NCBI GenBank assembly: GCA_027340195.1
Contig: DAHWNE010000171.1
Location: 1 to 6,740, forward strand
Length of the DNA: 6,740 nt
Direction: 5' to 3'
Origin: Acetobacteraceae bacterium
GTDB lineage: Bacteria > Pseudomonadota > Alphaproteobacteria > Acetobacterales > Acetobacteraceae
Of this stretch, positions 1-6,120 are shown in pieces (positions within the stretch are counted from its first letter, which is position 1; each line of letters begins with the position of its first letter). Under the pieces are notes generated by a model, which was not told the origin of the DNA, made no database searches, and was given only the letters and a program-made list of their open reading frames with translations. Position numbers and translations under genes: made by a program.

Positions 1-644
1 GGTCGGGCCTGTTCGTGATCGCCGAGCATTTTCAGCGGGTGGAGCACTGCCTGCTGGCGCTGCCGGGCGCGCCCGAATCGGGGCTGAAGCGGGCCCATTC
101 GCATCCCGTCGCGCTGGGCCAAGTGCGCCGCTTCCTGCGTGATGCCGGCCTCACCCCGGTGGTGGAGGCCGATACCGCCGGCGCGGCGCGGCTGGTGGCG
201 GAGTGGGGCCGGCCGGAGGAAGCGGCGATCGCCTCCTCGCTCGCCGCCGAGATCCATGGCCTCGCGATCCTGCGCCGCAATGTCGAGGACGAGGCGCACA
301 ACACCACCCGCTTCTACGTGATGGCGCCGCGCCCGCGGGTGCCGGCGCCCGCCGACGGGGCGATGGTCACCACCTTCGTCTTCCGGGTCCGCAACGTGCC
401 CGCGGCGCTGTACAAGGCGCTGGGCGGATTCGCCACCAACGGGGTGAACATGACCAAGCTGGAAAGCTACATGCTGGAAGGCGCGTTCACCGCCACCCAG
501 TTCCTCTGCGATGTCGATGGCCACCCGGACCAGCCGGCGCTGCGGCGGGCGCTGGAGGAGCTGTCGTTCTTCTCCTCCGAGGTGCGGGTGCTGGGGGTCT
601 ATCCGGCGGCGCCGTTCCGGCTGGCGCAGGCGGGGCGGGGATAG
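1..644 (+). CDS. pheA: Prephenate dehydratase, C-terminal part (5' end outside window)
   Basis: Converts prephenate to phenylpyruvate by decarboxylation and dehydration, the committed step of phenylalanine synthesis, in the cytoplasm. The reading frame is already open at the window edge (first complete codon at position 3, beginning SGLFVIAEHF), so the N-terminal part of the catalytic domain is missing. What is visible is the end of the periplasmic-binding-like catalytic fold, including NTTRFYVMA (about 300-328), which matches the conserved TRF catalytic motif. A C-terminal ACT domain follows from about 365, with GVNMTKLESYML in the place of the phenylalanine-binding GALV/ESRP region; allosteric inhibition by phenylalanine is therefore likely but inferred. 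There is no chorismate mutase domain in the visible part. The TAG stop at 642-644 lies 1 bp from the end of the convergent rhodanese gene. The assignment is firm; only the missing 5' part is unknown. Confidence 0.93.
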   Translation, partial: SGLFVIAEHFQRVEHCLLALPGAPESGLKRAHSHPVALGQVRRFLRDAGLTPVVEADTAGAARLVAEWGRPEEAAIASSLAAEIHGLAILRRNVEDEAHNTTRFYVMAPRPRVPAPADGAMVTTFVFRVRNVPAALYKALGGFATNGVNMTKLESYMLEGAFTATQFLCDVDGHPDQPALRRALEELSFFSSEVRVLGVYPAAPFRLAQAGRG

Positions 645-645
645 G

Positions 646-1056
646 CTATTTCTGCCGCCAGGGAAGCCCGGCGGCTTTCCAGCCGCTGATCGTGCCGCGA
701 TGGCCCGCGGCGTCCGGCGGTCCCTCGAACCCGTCGGCGACGTTATAGACGGCGGTGTAGCCCGCCGCCTGCGCCGCCCGCGCCGCCGCCATCGACCGCC
801 CGCCGGTGCGGCAGATGAAATAGAGATGGTGGTCGGTGGTGAGCCCGGCCTCGGCCAGGTGCCGGGTGAAGGCGGGATTGACCGCCATCGCCGGGTAGAT
901 CTGCCAGGGGATCAGCACCGCCTGCTTGCCGGCGGAAACCAGGTCGGGCAGGCCGACGAAGTTCCACTCCGCGTCGGTGCGCACGTCGATCAGCTGCGCC
1001 TGGGGGTCGCTGCGCAGGGCTTCCCATGCGGCCTGGGGCGGGACATCTTCGACCAT
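646..1056 (-). CDS. Single-domain rhodanese-like sulfurtransferase
   Basis: A 136-residue single rhodanese domain, the usual length for stand-alone members. The start of the fold is seen as QLIDVRTDAEW (residues 21-31), and the active-site loop is CRTGGRS with Cys82 as the persulfide-carrying residue. The loop has the six-residue length typical of sulfur-transfer rather than phosphatase relatives. There is no signal peptide, so it should be cytoplasmic. The ATG at 1054-1056 is preceded by AAGGAG (1063-1068 on the complement) at 6-nt spacing, which fixes the start. It is divergent from the cysteine synthase gene, 25 bp apart, which fits a role in sulfur metabolism; the actual donor and acceptor cannot be read from the sequence. 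It converges on pheA with a 1-bp gap, so no terminator fits between them. Confidence 0.9.
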   Translation of the reverse strand: MVEDVPPQAAWEALRSDPQAQLIDVRTDAEWNFVGLPDLVSAGKQAVLIPWQIYPAMAVNPAFTRHLAEAGLTTDHHLYFICRTGGRSMAAARAAQAAGYTAVYNVADGFEGPPDAAGHRGTISGWKAAGLPWRQK

Positions 1057-1081
1057 CGGGCACTCCTTGGGGGAACGGGCG
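1057..1081. promoter_or_regulatory. 25-bp divergent gap with back-to-back ribosome binding sites
   Basis: The whole gap between the rhodanese and cysteine synthase start codons is 25 bp. It holds AAGGAG for the - strand gene (1063-1068) and GGGGGAA for the + strand gene (1069-1075), directly abutting and each 6 nt from its start codon. There is no room for promoters here, so each gene's promoter must lie inside the coding sequence of the other, and the two 5' transcripts should overlap. Confidence 0.7.
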
Positions 1082-2089
1082 ATGACAGAAGCCTATCACG
1101 GCGCATCCTGGCAAGACGGGCTGGAGGCGGCGATCGGGCAGACGCCGCTGATCCGGCTGCGCCGCGCCTCCGAGGCGACCGGCTGCACCATCCTGGGCAA
1201 GGCGGAGTTCATGAACCCCGGCGGGTCGGTGAAGGATCGCGCCGGGCTCTATCTGATCGCCGATGCCGAGGCGCGCGGCGTGCTCAAGCCGGGCGGGACC
1301 GGGGTGGAGGGCACCGCGGGCGACACCGGGATCGGCCTGACCCTGGTGGCGAACGCGCGCGGCTACCGCGCGGTGATCGTGATGCCGGAGACGCAATCGC
1401 GCGAGAAGATCGAGTTCCTGCGCATGATCGGCGCCGATCTGCGGCTGGTGCCGGCGAAGCCGTACCGCGACCCGGGCAATTACGTCCATGTCTCCCGCCG
1501 GCTGGCCGAGGAGATGGGCGCGTTCTGGGCCGACCAGTTCGACAATTTGGCCAATCGCGAGGGGCATCGGGCCGGCACCGGGCCGGAGATCTGGGAGCAG
1601 ACCGGCGGGCGGATCGACGCCTTCACCTGCGCCTGCGGCACCGGGGGCACCCTGGCCGGGGTGGCGCTGGCGCTGAAGGCGCGGCGGGCGGAGGTGCGGG
1701 TGGTGCTGGCCGACCCCGAGGGGTCCGCGCTCTACGAATGGGTGAAGGGCCGGGAGATGACGGTAACGGGGAGCTCGATCACCGAGGGCATCGGCCAGTC
1801 GCGGGTGCCGGGCAATCTGGAGGGCGCGCCGATCGACGATGCTGAGAAGATCCCCGACGCCGAGGCGCTGGCGCAGATCTACGACGTGCTGATCCACGAG
1901 GGGCTGTCGGTCGGCACCTCCTCGGGGATCAACATCGCCGCCGCGGTGCGGGTGGCGAAGGCGCTGGGGCCGGGGCACACGGTGGTGACGGTGCTGTGCG
2001 ACGGCGGGGCGCGCTACCAGTCCAAGCTGTTCAACCCGGAGTTCCTGCGCGGGAAGGGGCTGCCGGTACCGGCCTGGCTGGGGGGGTAG
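1082..2089 (+). CDS. cysK: Cysteine synthase (O-acetylserine sulfhydrylase), PLP-dependent
   Basis: Makes L-cysteine from O-acetylserine and sulfide in the cytoplasm. The 335-residue protein is a fold-type II PLP enzyme: IGQTPLIRL at 18-26, NPGGSVKDR with the Schiff-base lysine Lys51, the phosphate-binding GTGGT loop at 186-190, and GTSSGIN from residue 278. It has the C-terminal LCDGGARYQSKLFNPEFL block seen in alphaproteobacterial cysteine synthases. The ATG at 1082 was chosen because GGGGGAA lies 6 nt upstream and the IGQTPL block then falls at its usual distance from the N terminus; the frame is open further upstream, but that part is the complement of the rhodanese gene. One oddity: the substrate-binding asparagine loop, normally T(S/A)GNTG, reads TAGDTG here (Asp81, codon GAC at 1322-1324). 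Cystathionine beta-synthase-like activity is an alternative, but there is no CBS domain. It ends 1 bp from the convergent thiolase-like gene. Confidence 0.9.
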   Translation: MTEAYHGASWQDGLEAAIGQTPLIRLRRASEATGCTILGKAEFMNPGGSVKDRAGLYLIADAEARGVLKPGGTGVEGTAGDTGIGLTLVANARGYRAVIVMPETQSREKIEFLRMIGADLRLVPAKPYRDPGNYVHVSRRLAEEMGAFWADQFDNLANREGHRAGTGPEIWEQTGGRIDAFTCACGTGGTLAGVALALKARRAEVRVVLADPEGSALYEWVKGREMTVTGSSITEGIGQSRVPGNLEGAPIDDAEKIPDAEALAQIYDVLIHEGLSVGTSSGINIAAAVRVAKALGPGHTVVTVLCDGGARYQSKLFNPEFLRGKGLPVPAWLGG

Positions 2090-2090
2090 G

Positions 2091-3257
2091 TCACAGCGCC
2101 TCCGCGGTGCCCAGAATGGTCGTCGCCTGCGCCGACAGCACGCCGCCGTTGCCATGCGCGATCGCGGTGTGGATGCCTGGCACCTGACGCTCGCCGGCTT
2201 CGCCGCGCAGCTGCTGGACCGCCTCGATCAACAGGAACAGCCCGTACATGCCGGGATGGCAGAACGACAGCCCGCCGCCGTTGGTGTTGACCGCAAGCCG
2301 CCCGCCGGGGGCGATGGCGCCGTCGGCGACGAAGCGTCCGCCCTCGCCCTTCGGGCAGAAGCCGAGGTCCTCGAGGAACAGGATGGTGTTGATGGTGAAG
2401 GCGTCATAGAGCATCGCCAGCCCGATCTCGCGCGGGGACAGCTTCGCCATGCGGTAGGCCTGCGCGCCGGCGGCGACGGCGCCGGTCACCGTGAGATCGG
2501 GCATCGACGAGATGGAGGCGTGGGTGATCGACTGCCCGCAGCCCAGCACATAGACCGGCTTGCGGCGCAGCGCGCGGGCGCGTTCCGGCGCCACCACGAT
2601 CAGCGCCCCGCCGCCGTCGGTGACCAGGCAGCAGTCGCGCACGGTGAACGGGTCGCTCACCGGACGGGCGGCGATCACGTCGGCGATGCTGAGCGGGCGG
2701 CGGTCCCAGGCGGCTGGGTTGCGCTGCGCCCAGGCGCGGGCGGCCACCGCCACCTCCGCCAGCTGTTCGCGGGTGGTGCCGTAGAGATGCATGTGGCGGG
2801 AGGCGGCGAGCGCGTACGCGCTGGCCGGCAGGAACGGGCGGAACGGGGTCTCGTAGGGGTTGTATTCGCGCACGCTGGCCTGGCGGCGGCCGACCGTGCG
2901 CTGGGTGCTGCCATAGGCGATGGCGGCCACCGAGCAGAGACCGGCGTCGATGGCGGCGAGCGCGTGCGCCACATGCACCTCGAAGGAGGAACCGCCGACG
3001 ATGGTGGAATCGGTATAGGCGTCCGGCAGGCCGAGATATTCGGCGAGCGACATCGCCGAGGTGCGGGCCTGGGTGGTGGCGCAGAACAGGCCGTCCACGT
3101 CGGCCAGCCGCAGCCCGCAATCCTCGAGGGCGCGGGAAATGCCCTGCGCCATCAGGTCGATCGGCGACATCTGCGCGGCGACCGCGCCGAGATCCGAGCA
3201 GGCGATTCCGGCGATGGCGGCGCCGCCGCGGGGCAGGGGGGACAGCGCCGGGCTCAC
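2091..3257 (-). CDS. Thiolase-superfamily protein (SCP2/lipid-transfer-like), lacking the catalytic cysteines
   Basis: A 388-residue thiolase-fold protein, the normal length for non-decarboxylating thiolase and SCP2-like members, expected to act on acyl-CoA thioesters in the cytoplasm. The segment that carries the nucleophilic cysteine in true thiolases reads GGSSFEVH (88-95), with serine in its place. The catalytic histidine motif is present as LSFCHPGMYG (His334), and the C-terminal CxGGG segment is HGNGG (368-372), again without cysteine. Other conserved blocks are YGTTREQLAEVAVAARAWA and LYDAFTINTILFLEDLGF. The GTG start (3255-3257) overlaps the TGA stop of the upstream DUF35 gene as GTGA, indicating translational coupling. 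By analogy with Ltp2-ChsH2 and BbsB-BbsA pairs it probably acts as a complex with that protein, in a retro-aldol or C-C cleaving step; the substrate is unknown. A classical acetyl-CoA acetyltransferase activity is unlikely without the cysteines. Confidence 0.85.
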   Translation of the reverse strand: MSPALSPLPRGGAAIAGIACSDLGAVAAQMSPIDLMAQGISRALEDCGLRLADVDGLFCATTQARTSAMSLAEYLGLPDAYTDSTIVGGSSFEVHVAHALAAIDAGLCSVAAIAYGSTQRTVGRRQASVREYNPYETPFRPFLPASAYALAASRHMHLYGTTREQLAEVAVAARAWAQRNPAAWDRRPLSIADVIAARPVSDPFTVRDCCLVTDGGGALIVVAPERARALRRKPVYVLGCGQSITHASISSMPDLTVTGAVAAGAQAYRMAKLSPREIGLAMLYDAFTINTILFLEDLGFCPKGEGGRFVADGAIAPGGRLAVNTNGGGLSFCHPGMYGLFLLIEAVQQLRGEAGERQVPGIHTAIAHGNGGVLSAQATTILGTAEAL

Positions 3258-3628
3258 GCGCCGGCCTCCGCGGGGAAGAAGACGGGGATGGGGGGTTCGT
3301 CCCCGCCGGGGCGATGGGTGCGGAAGCGCACACGCATGCCGATGCGGACCGCGGTCGGGGCGATGTCCTCGACCCGGCTCATCATGCGGAAGCCTTCGTC
3401 GAGGTCGATCAGCGCGACGTTGTAGGGTTCGCCTTGCTGGGGGTGGACCACGGTGGTGGCGTGGACGGTGCCGAGGCCGGCGGAGTGGTGCCAGGTGAGG
3501 GCGGCGCCAGTGCGCGGGGCGATCACGCGCGGGTAGAACACGGCGGCGCCGGTTTCCGCGTCGCGCTGGAAGGCGAGGATGTCTTTTTCAAGAAAGTCGA
3601 GATAGGTGCTCAGCGGCGAGGCGTCCAT
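3254..3628 (-). CDS. DUF35-type OB-fold acyl-CoA partner protein, zinc ribbon lost
   Basis: A 124-residue protein with the layout of DUF35 (Zn-ribbon plus OB-fold) proteins: an N-terminal helix (about 8-22), a short region where the rubredoxin-like zinc ribbon normally sits, then the OB-fold with GLGTVHATTVVHP, PYNVALIDLDEGFRMMSRV and VRIGMRVRF. These proteins act as acyl-CoA-binding subunits of thiolase-fold enzymes. The protein has no cysteine at all, so the CxxC...CxxC zinc site is absent; the place reads RDAETGAAVFYPRVIAPRTG. The start is the ATG at 3626-3628, supported by GGAGGGA (3635-3641, complement) at 6-nt spacing; a longer in-frame extension to 3724 has no comparable site. It is the first gene of a two-gene operon and overlaps the thiolase-like gene by 4 bp. 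Confidence 0.82.
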   Translation of the reverse strand: MDASPLSTYLDFLEKDILAFQRDAETGAAVFYPRVIAPRTGAALTWHHSAGLGTVHATTVVHPQQGEPYNVALIDLDEGFRMMSRVEDIAPTAVRIGMRVRFRTHRPGGDEPPIPVFFPAEAGA

Positions 3629-3930
3629 CGCCAGTCCCTCCGGTTGGTCGGGGGCATTTGTCCATGGCGGGGCGGAGGCGGCAAGGGTGGCCCGAGTGGT
3701 CATGCGGCCGGATCGAACGCGCATTCATCATCGCCGTGCGCTTTTCGTGCCGTCTCGCATCCTGGACATCGCGCTCGTCGAATACGCGATGCGTTTCCGG
3801 CTCTGCGACGAAGATGTCGATCTCGGCGACCGGACCCATGCGCCGCTGTTGGGTCGGAACGCCGTCTTGCGTGCCGAACCGGCAGTCCGAACGGAGGGCC
3901 CCAAGGCCCGCCGAACGCGCAGCTTGCCAT
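3629..3930. other. Intergenic stretch between two - strand operons
   Basis: About 300 bases between the methyltransferase stop and the DUF35 start. It must hold the DUF35-thiolase promoter unless both operons are co-transcribed, but I see no convincing -35/-10 pair. A GC-rich hairpin (GGGCC, loop ccaa, GGCCC at 3896-3909) lies about 20 bases beyond the methyltransferase stop but has no T-tract, so it is at best a weak terminator. Between about 3740 and 3910 both strands give long open frames with fairly protein-like composition, but no start, ribosome site or family is recognisable. The base composition begins to drop from the very GC-rich left side around 3720. Confidence 0.4.
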
Positions 3931-4947
3931 TCAGCGACGTCGCGCCACCACCGCAGACGTGGCCACGCCGAGATGGGTGCCGATATCGACGGCTCGCACT
4001 TCGGCGAATCCGGCCGCCGCCAGCCATTGCGTGTATTCGGGAAGGGTAAATGTATCACCGGCCGTGGTTGCGACCAACATATTGAGGGCGAACAACACCG
4101 CCTGCGGCGGGCCGGTGCGGTCCGGTTCCGGCAGGAAATCGATAATGGCGATCTGCCCGCCCTGCCGAAGAGCATCGTGCAGCCGACCAAGCAGGGCACG
4201 CGATGATTCTTCACCTTCCGAGTGGACGATGTTGCCAAGAAGCGCCAGATCAAAGCGATCTCGTCCGAACTCCACCGATTTCAAATCTCCGGCGAGATAG
4301 TCATAGCGGTCGGAAAGCCCGTGGCGTGCGACAAAGCTTCGAGTTTCAACGAGTACTCCCGGAAAATCGTGAGCGGTGACGCGCAGGCTCCGATACCGCT
4401 CTGCGAAGGCAATGCTCCATACGGCCGACCCCGCCGCGACATCCAGGGCCTTGGCGCCGTCCGGGACGCTGAGGGCACCGGCCAGCCGTTCCGCCGGGGC
4501 GCGGTTCATCACATGGAGACTGCGGATCAAGGTCGGGAAGAATCGTTCGGCCCGTTCCGCGCGGTCGACCGTCTGGGGGGGGCGACCGCTACGCACCGTC
4601 TGCGGGAGGCCTTTCCATGCGTCCCAGATGTCGTCCGTTTCCAGTATGGCGCCGACATATTCGGGAGCGCTGCGCACCAGATAACGCCGCGCCAGGGGGG
4701 TTAGGTCGTAAACGCCCGCGGTCTTGACCAGGAAACCGAGTGCGACCATGGCGTCCAGCAACATGCGAAGTCCGCGTGGGTCACAACCCGTGGCAGCGGC
4801 CAATGCCGGCACTCCTGCCGGATTCGGCGCCAGAGCGGAGAAAATGTCGCATTGGACAGCCGCGGCCAGTGCGCGTGATGGCATCATCGCGAAATGAAGT
4901 CCAAGAATTGCTTGTGGACTCGTGTCTTGTTTCTGGACATCAGACAT
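3931..4947 (-). CDS. SAM-dependent O-methyltransferase, family 2 type with dimerisation domain
   Basis: A 338-residue class I methyltransferase of the plant COMT/bacterial family-2 type, transferring methyl from S-adenosylmethionine to an unknown acceptor. The N-terminal winged-helix dimerisation domain covers about 12-95 (AMMPSRALAAAVQCDIFSAL, then CDPRGLRMLLDAMVALGFL). The Rossmann domain has motif I as DVAAGSAVW (169-177), the following acidic strand end as HDFPGV (193-198), AGDL (219-222), and LLGNIVHSEGEE, where His242 sits near the catalytic base position of the family. The C terminus has the expected VRAVDIG strand. The ATG at 4945-4947 is chosen because AGGAGGG (4952-4958, complement) lies just upstream; a GTG at 4971 overlaps the preceding stop as GTGA but has a GGAG site placed too close. 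It is the third gene of the cytochrome c operon, 20 bp after the membrane protein gene. The substrate (phenolic, quinone or polyene) cannot be told from sequence alone. Confidence 0.85.
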   Translation of the reverse strand: MSDVQKQDTSPQAILGLHFAMMPSRALAAAVQCDIFSALAPNPAGVPALAAATGCDPRGLRMLLDAMVALGFLVKTAGVYDLTPLARRYLVRSAPEYVGAILETDDIWDAWKGLPQTVRSGRPPQTVDRAERAERFFPTLIRSLHVMNRAPAERLAGALSVPDGAKALDVAAGSAVWSIAFAERYRSLRVTAHDFPGVLVETRSFVARHGLSDRYDYLAGDLKSVEFGRDRFDLALLGNIVHSEGEESSRALLGRLHDALRQGGQIAIIDFLPEPDRTGPPQAVLFALNMLVATTAGDTFTLPEYTQWLAAAGFAEVRAVDIGTHLGVATSAVVARRR

Positions 4948-4967
4948 CCAACCCTCCTGCTGTTTCT

Positions 4968-5537
4968 TCACACTCCAGTGGCGAATCTCGTCATTATTAC
5001 GATGATTGATACCTGCATGATACCCTGCATTGCGACTACCCGCACATAACGACGCATGAGGCGCCCGATCCGCTCCGTATCAGGGGTTGGTTTTCGCAAT
5101 TCGAAGTAGACCATCAGATTAGCCGGCAGAAGAATTCCCAGGCCCTGGGCGGTCAGGACCGTCAAGATCAAGAGCGCGGCCATGACCCAGGCGTATTGCG
5201 GCCAGGGCAGGGCAAGGAAGCCCATTCGGCTGGCCAAGAACCAGCCGGCGGTTCCGGTAATCGCGGCGAGGGTCGGCAGCAGGAATAGAGTTTTCGGCAG
5301 CAACCTCAGAACCACGGCTCGACGCGCGGGCAAGGGTAACTCGCGCAGGATGGGCCCCAGAATAAACCCGAGGAACAAGTCGATCCCTGTCCACAACAAT
5401 CCCGCAAATACATGGGCAAAGGTCAGCGCCCAAAGGCTGCCTCGAGCGATCACGACGGCTGTCGCGACCAGCGCCAGCGCGACCCAGGCCAAGTTGGATA
5501 GCCGGATTGGAGGTGCTTCGATAACTGTCGCGCTCAA
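4968..5537 (-). CDS. Five-helix inner-membrane protein, possibly CopD/DUF2269-like
   Basis: A 189-residue hydrophobic protein. Helices are visible at about 15-31, 36-64, 81-101, 115-137 and 165-183, with arginine-rich loops (65-78 and 148-166) that would face the cytoplasm. The second helix has FAHVFAGLLWTGIDLFLGFILGP with His42, reminiscent of the H-x(3)-G-x-x-W-x-G pattern in CopD/DUF2269-type proteins; it is the only histidine in the chain. I do not recognise a firm family. The start is taken as TTG at 5535-5537, which overlaps the cytochrome stop as TTGA; a GGGGG run lies 9 nt upstream, so the ribosome site is weak and translation is probably coupled. The frame stays open upstream to 5777, but that part is a shadow of the cytochrome gene. 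The location right after a cytochrome c gene suggests that it anchors or passes electrons to the cytochrome; this is an inference. Confidence 0.75.
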   Translation of the reverse strand: MSATVIEAPPIRLSNLAWVALALVATAVVIARGSLWALTFAHVFAGLLWTGIDLFLGFILGPILRELPLPARRAVVLRLLPKTLFLLPTLAAITGTAGWFLASRMGFLALPWPQYAWVMAALLILTVLTAQGLGILLPANLMVYFELRKPTPDTERIGRLMRRYVRVVAMQGIMQVSIIVIMTRFATGV

Positions 5538-6052
5538 TGCTTCTTGCCCCCAGGGATCACCAGCGTCATCGCCGGGAAGCGCGCGGCGGCCGAAACCGGC
5601 TGCGGTCCCGGCACTGCGTGACGGATTGGCGGCAGTGACTTCAGATAGGCGGCAATCGCAAGCGCGTCCCGTGATGTGAGATAGGAGAACGAACGCCACG
5701 GCATGACTGGCGCCAGCCTGCGACCTCCCGGGATAATGCCGGTACGAATCGCGCGCGCGATCTGCGCGCGACTCCAATTTCCAAGGCCGGTGGCACGATC
5801 CGGGGTAAGGTTGGGTGGAAAGAAAATTCCCTCAGGCAGCCGGAATCCGATGGAAGATCCGGCAAGAAATCGTCCCATCTGCGGATGGCCGGCCAGCGAT
5901 CCGGGGGTGTGGCATCCCGTGCAGTCCATAATATGGACCAGATACCTGCCGCGGGTCAGAGGGCTCGCCCTCGCCACCGTGGGCTTGGCCAGCACCGCGC
6001 CACCGACCAAGATAGCGCCAAAAAACCAACTGTGGCGGTTGGAAATCGACAT
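5534..6052 (-). CDS. Exported mono-haem class I cytochrome c
   Basis: A 172-residue periplasmic c-type cytochrome. A signal peptide occupies residues 1-29 (short basic start, hydrophobic FFGAILVGGAVLA, likely cleavage after ARA). The haem site is CTGCH (44-48), preceded by RGRYLVHIMD, and Met117 in APVMPW is the probable distal ligand. NLTPDRATGLGNWS and AIAAYLKSLPPI are blocks shared with the cytochrome c subunits of membrane alcohol/aldehyde dehydrogenases, which usually carry three haems; here there is only one domain. The ATG at 6050-6052 is preceded by GGAGG (6058-6062, complement) with 5-nt spacing. It is the first gene of a three-gene operon with the membrane protein and the methyltransferase. 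No dehydrogenase catalytic subunit is in the window, so its electron donor is unknown. Confidence 0.9.
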   Translation of the reverse strand: MSISNRHSWFFGAILVGGAVLAKPTVARASPLTRGRYLVHIMDCTGCHTPGSLAGHPQMGRFLAGSSIGFRLPEGIFFPPNLTPDRATGLGNWSRAQIARAIRTGIIPGGRRLAPVMPWRSFSYLTSRDALAIAAYLKSLPPIRHAVPGPQPVSAAARFPAMTLVIPGGKKH

Positions 6053-6087
6053 TTCCGCCTCCAGAGTCTCTTGACCAAAGCGGTGCC

Positions 6088-6120
6088 CTGGTATTCAACC
6101 ACTTGTGAGGCGTCAAGTGG
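6088..6120 (-). promoter_or_regulatory. Putative promoter of the cytochrome c operon with overlapping inverted repeat
   Basis: On the - strand, TTGACG (complement of 6111-6116) matches a -35 box in five of six positions; 17 nt further is TACCAG (complement of 6088-6093), a weak -10 box. A perfect inverted repeat, CCACTTG (6099-6105), 8-bp spacer, CAAGTGG (6114-6120), covers the -35 box and most of the spacer. It ends about 47 bp upstream of the cytochrome start codon. The layout fits a dimeric repressor operator. The -10 box is poor and no regulator gene is seen in the window, so this stays a suggestion. Confidence 0.4.

Noticed and set aside
511..1845. 444-residue + strand open frame spanning three genes
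   Set aside because: It crosses pheA, the complement of the rhodanese gene and cysK in the wrong frame, with arginine-rich sequence and no domain.
743..2155. 470-residue open frame on the - strand opposite the cysteine synthase
   Set aside because: Arg/Pro/His-rich composition and no family; it is the complement of a well-recognised gene in GC-rich DNA.
2154..3425. 423-residue open frame on the + strand opposite the thiolase-like gene
   Set aside because: Composition of Gly/Ala/Arg/His runs with no motif; shadow of the thiolase and DUF35 genes.
3629..3724. Longer N terminus for the DUF35 protein
   Set aside because: The extension has no ribosome site and an atypical sequence; GGAGGGA sits 6 nt before the ATG at 3628.
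3896..3909. Intrinsic terminator after the methyltransferase (GGGCC-ccaa-GGCCC)
   Set aside because: Only a 5-bp stem and no T-tract on the - strand.
4969..4971. GTG as the methyltransferase start, overlapping the membrane protein stop
   Set aside because: The GTGA overlap is tempting, but its GGAG is only 3 nt away, while the ATG at 4947 has AGGAGGG at good spacing.
5749..5771. CG-alternating inverted repeat
   Set aside because: It lies inside the cytochrome coding sequence and is explained by Arg/Ala codons (IARAIR).
5538..5777. Longer N terminus for the membrane protein, reading into the cytochrome gene
   Set aside because: That part is arginine/serine-rich and out of frame with a clear cytochrome; the first helix begins only after the TTG.
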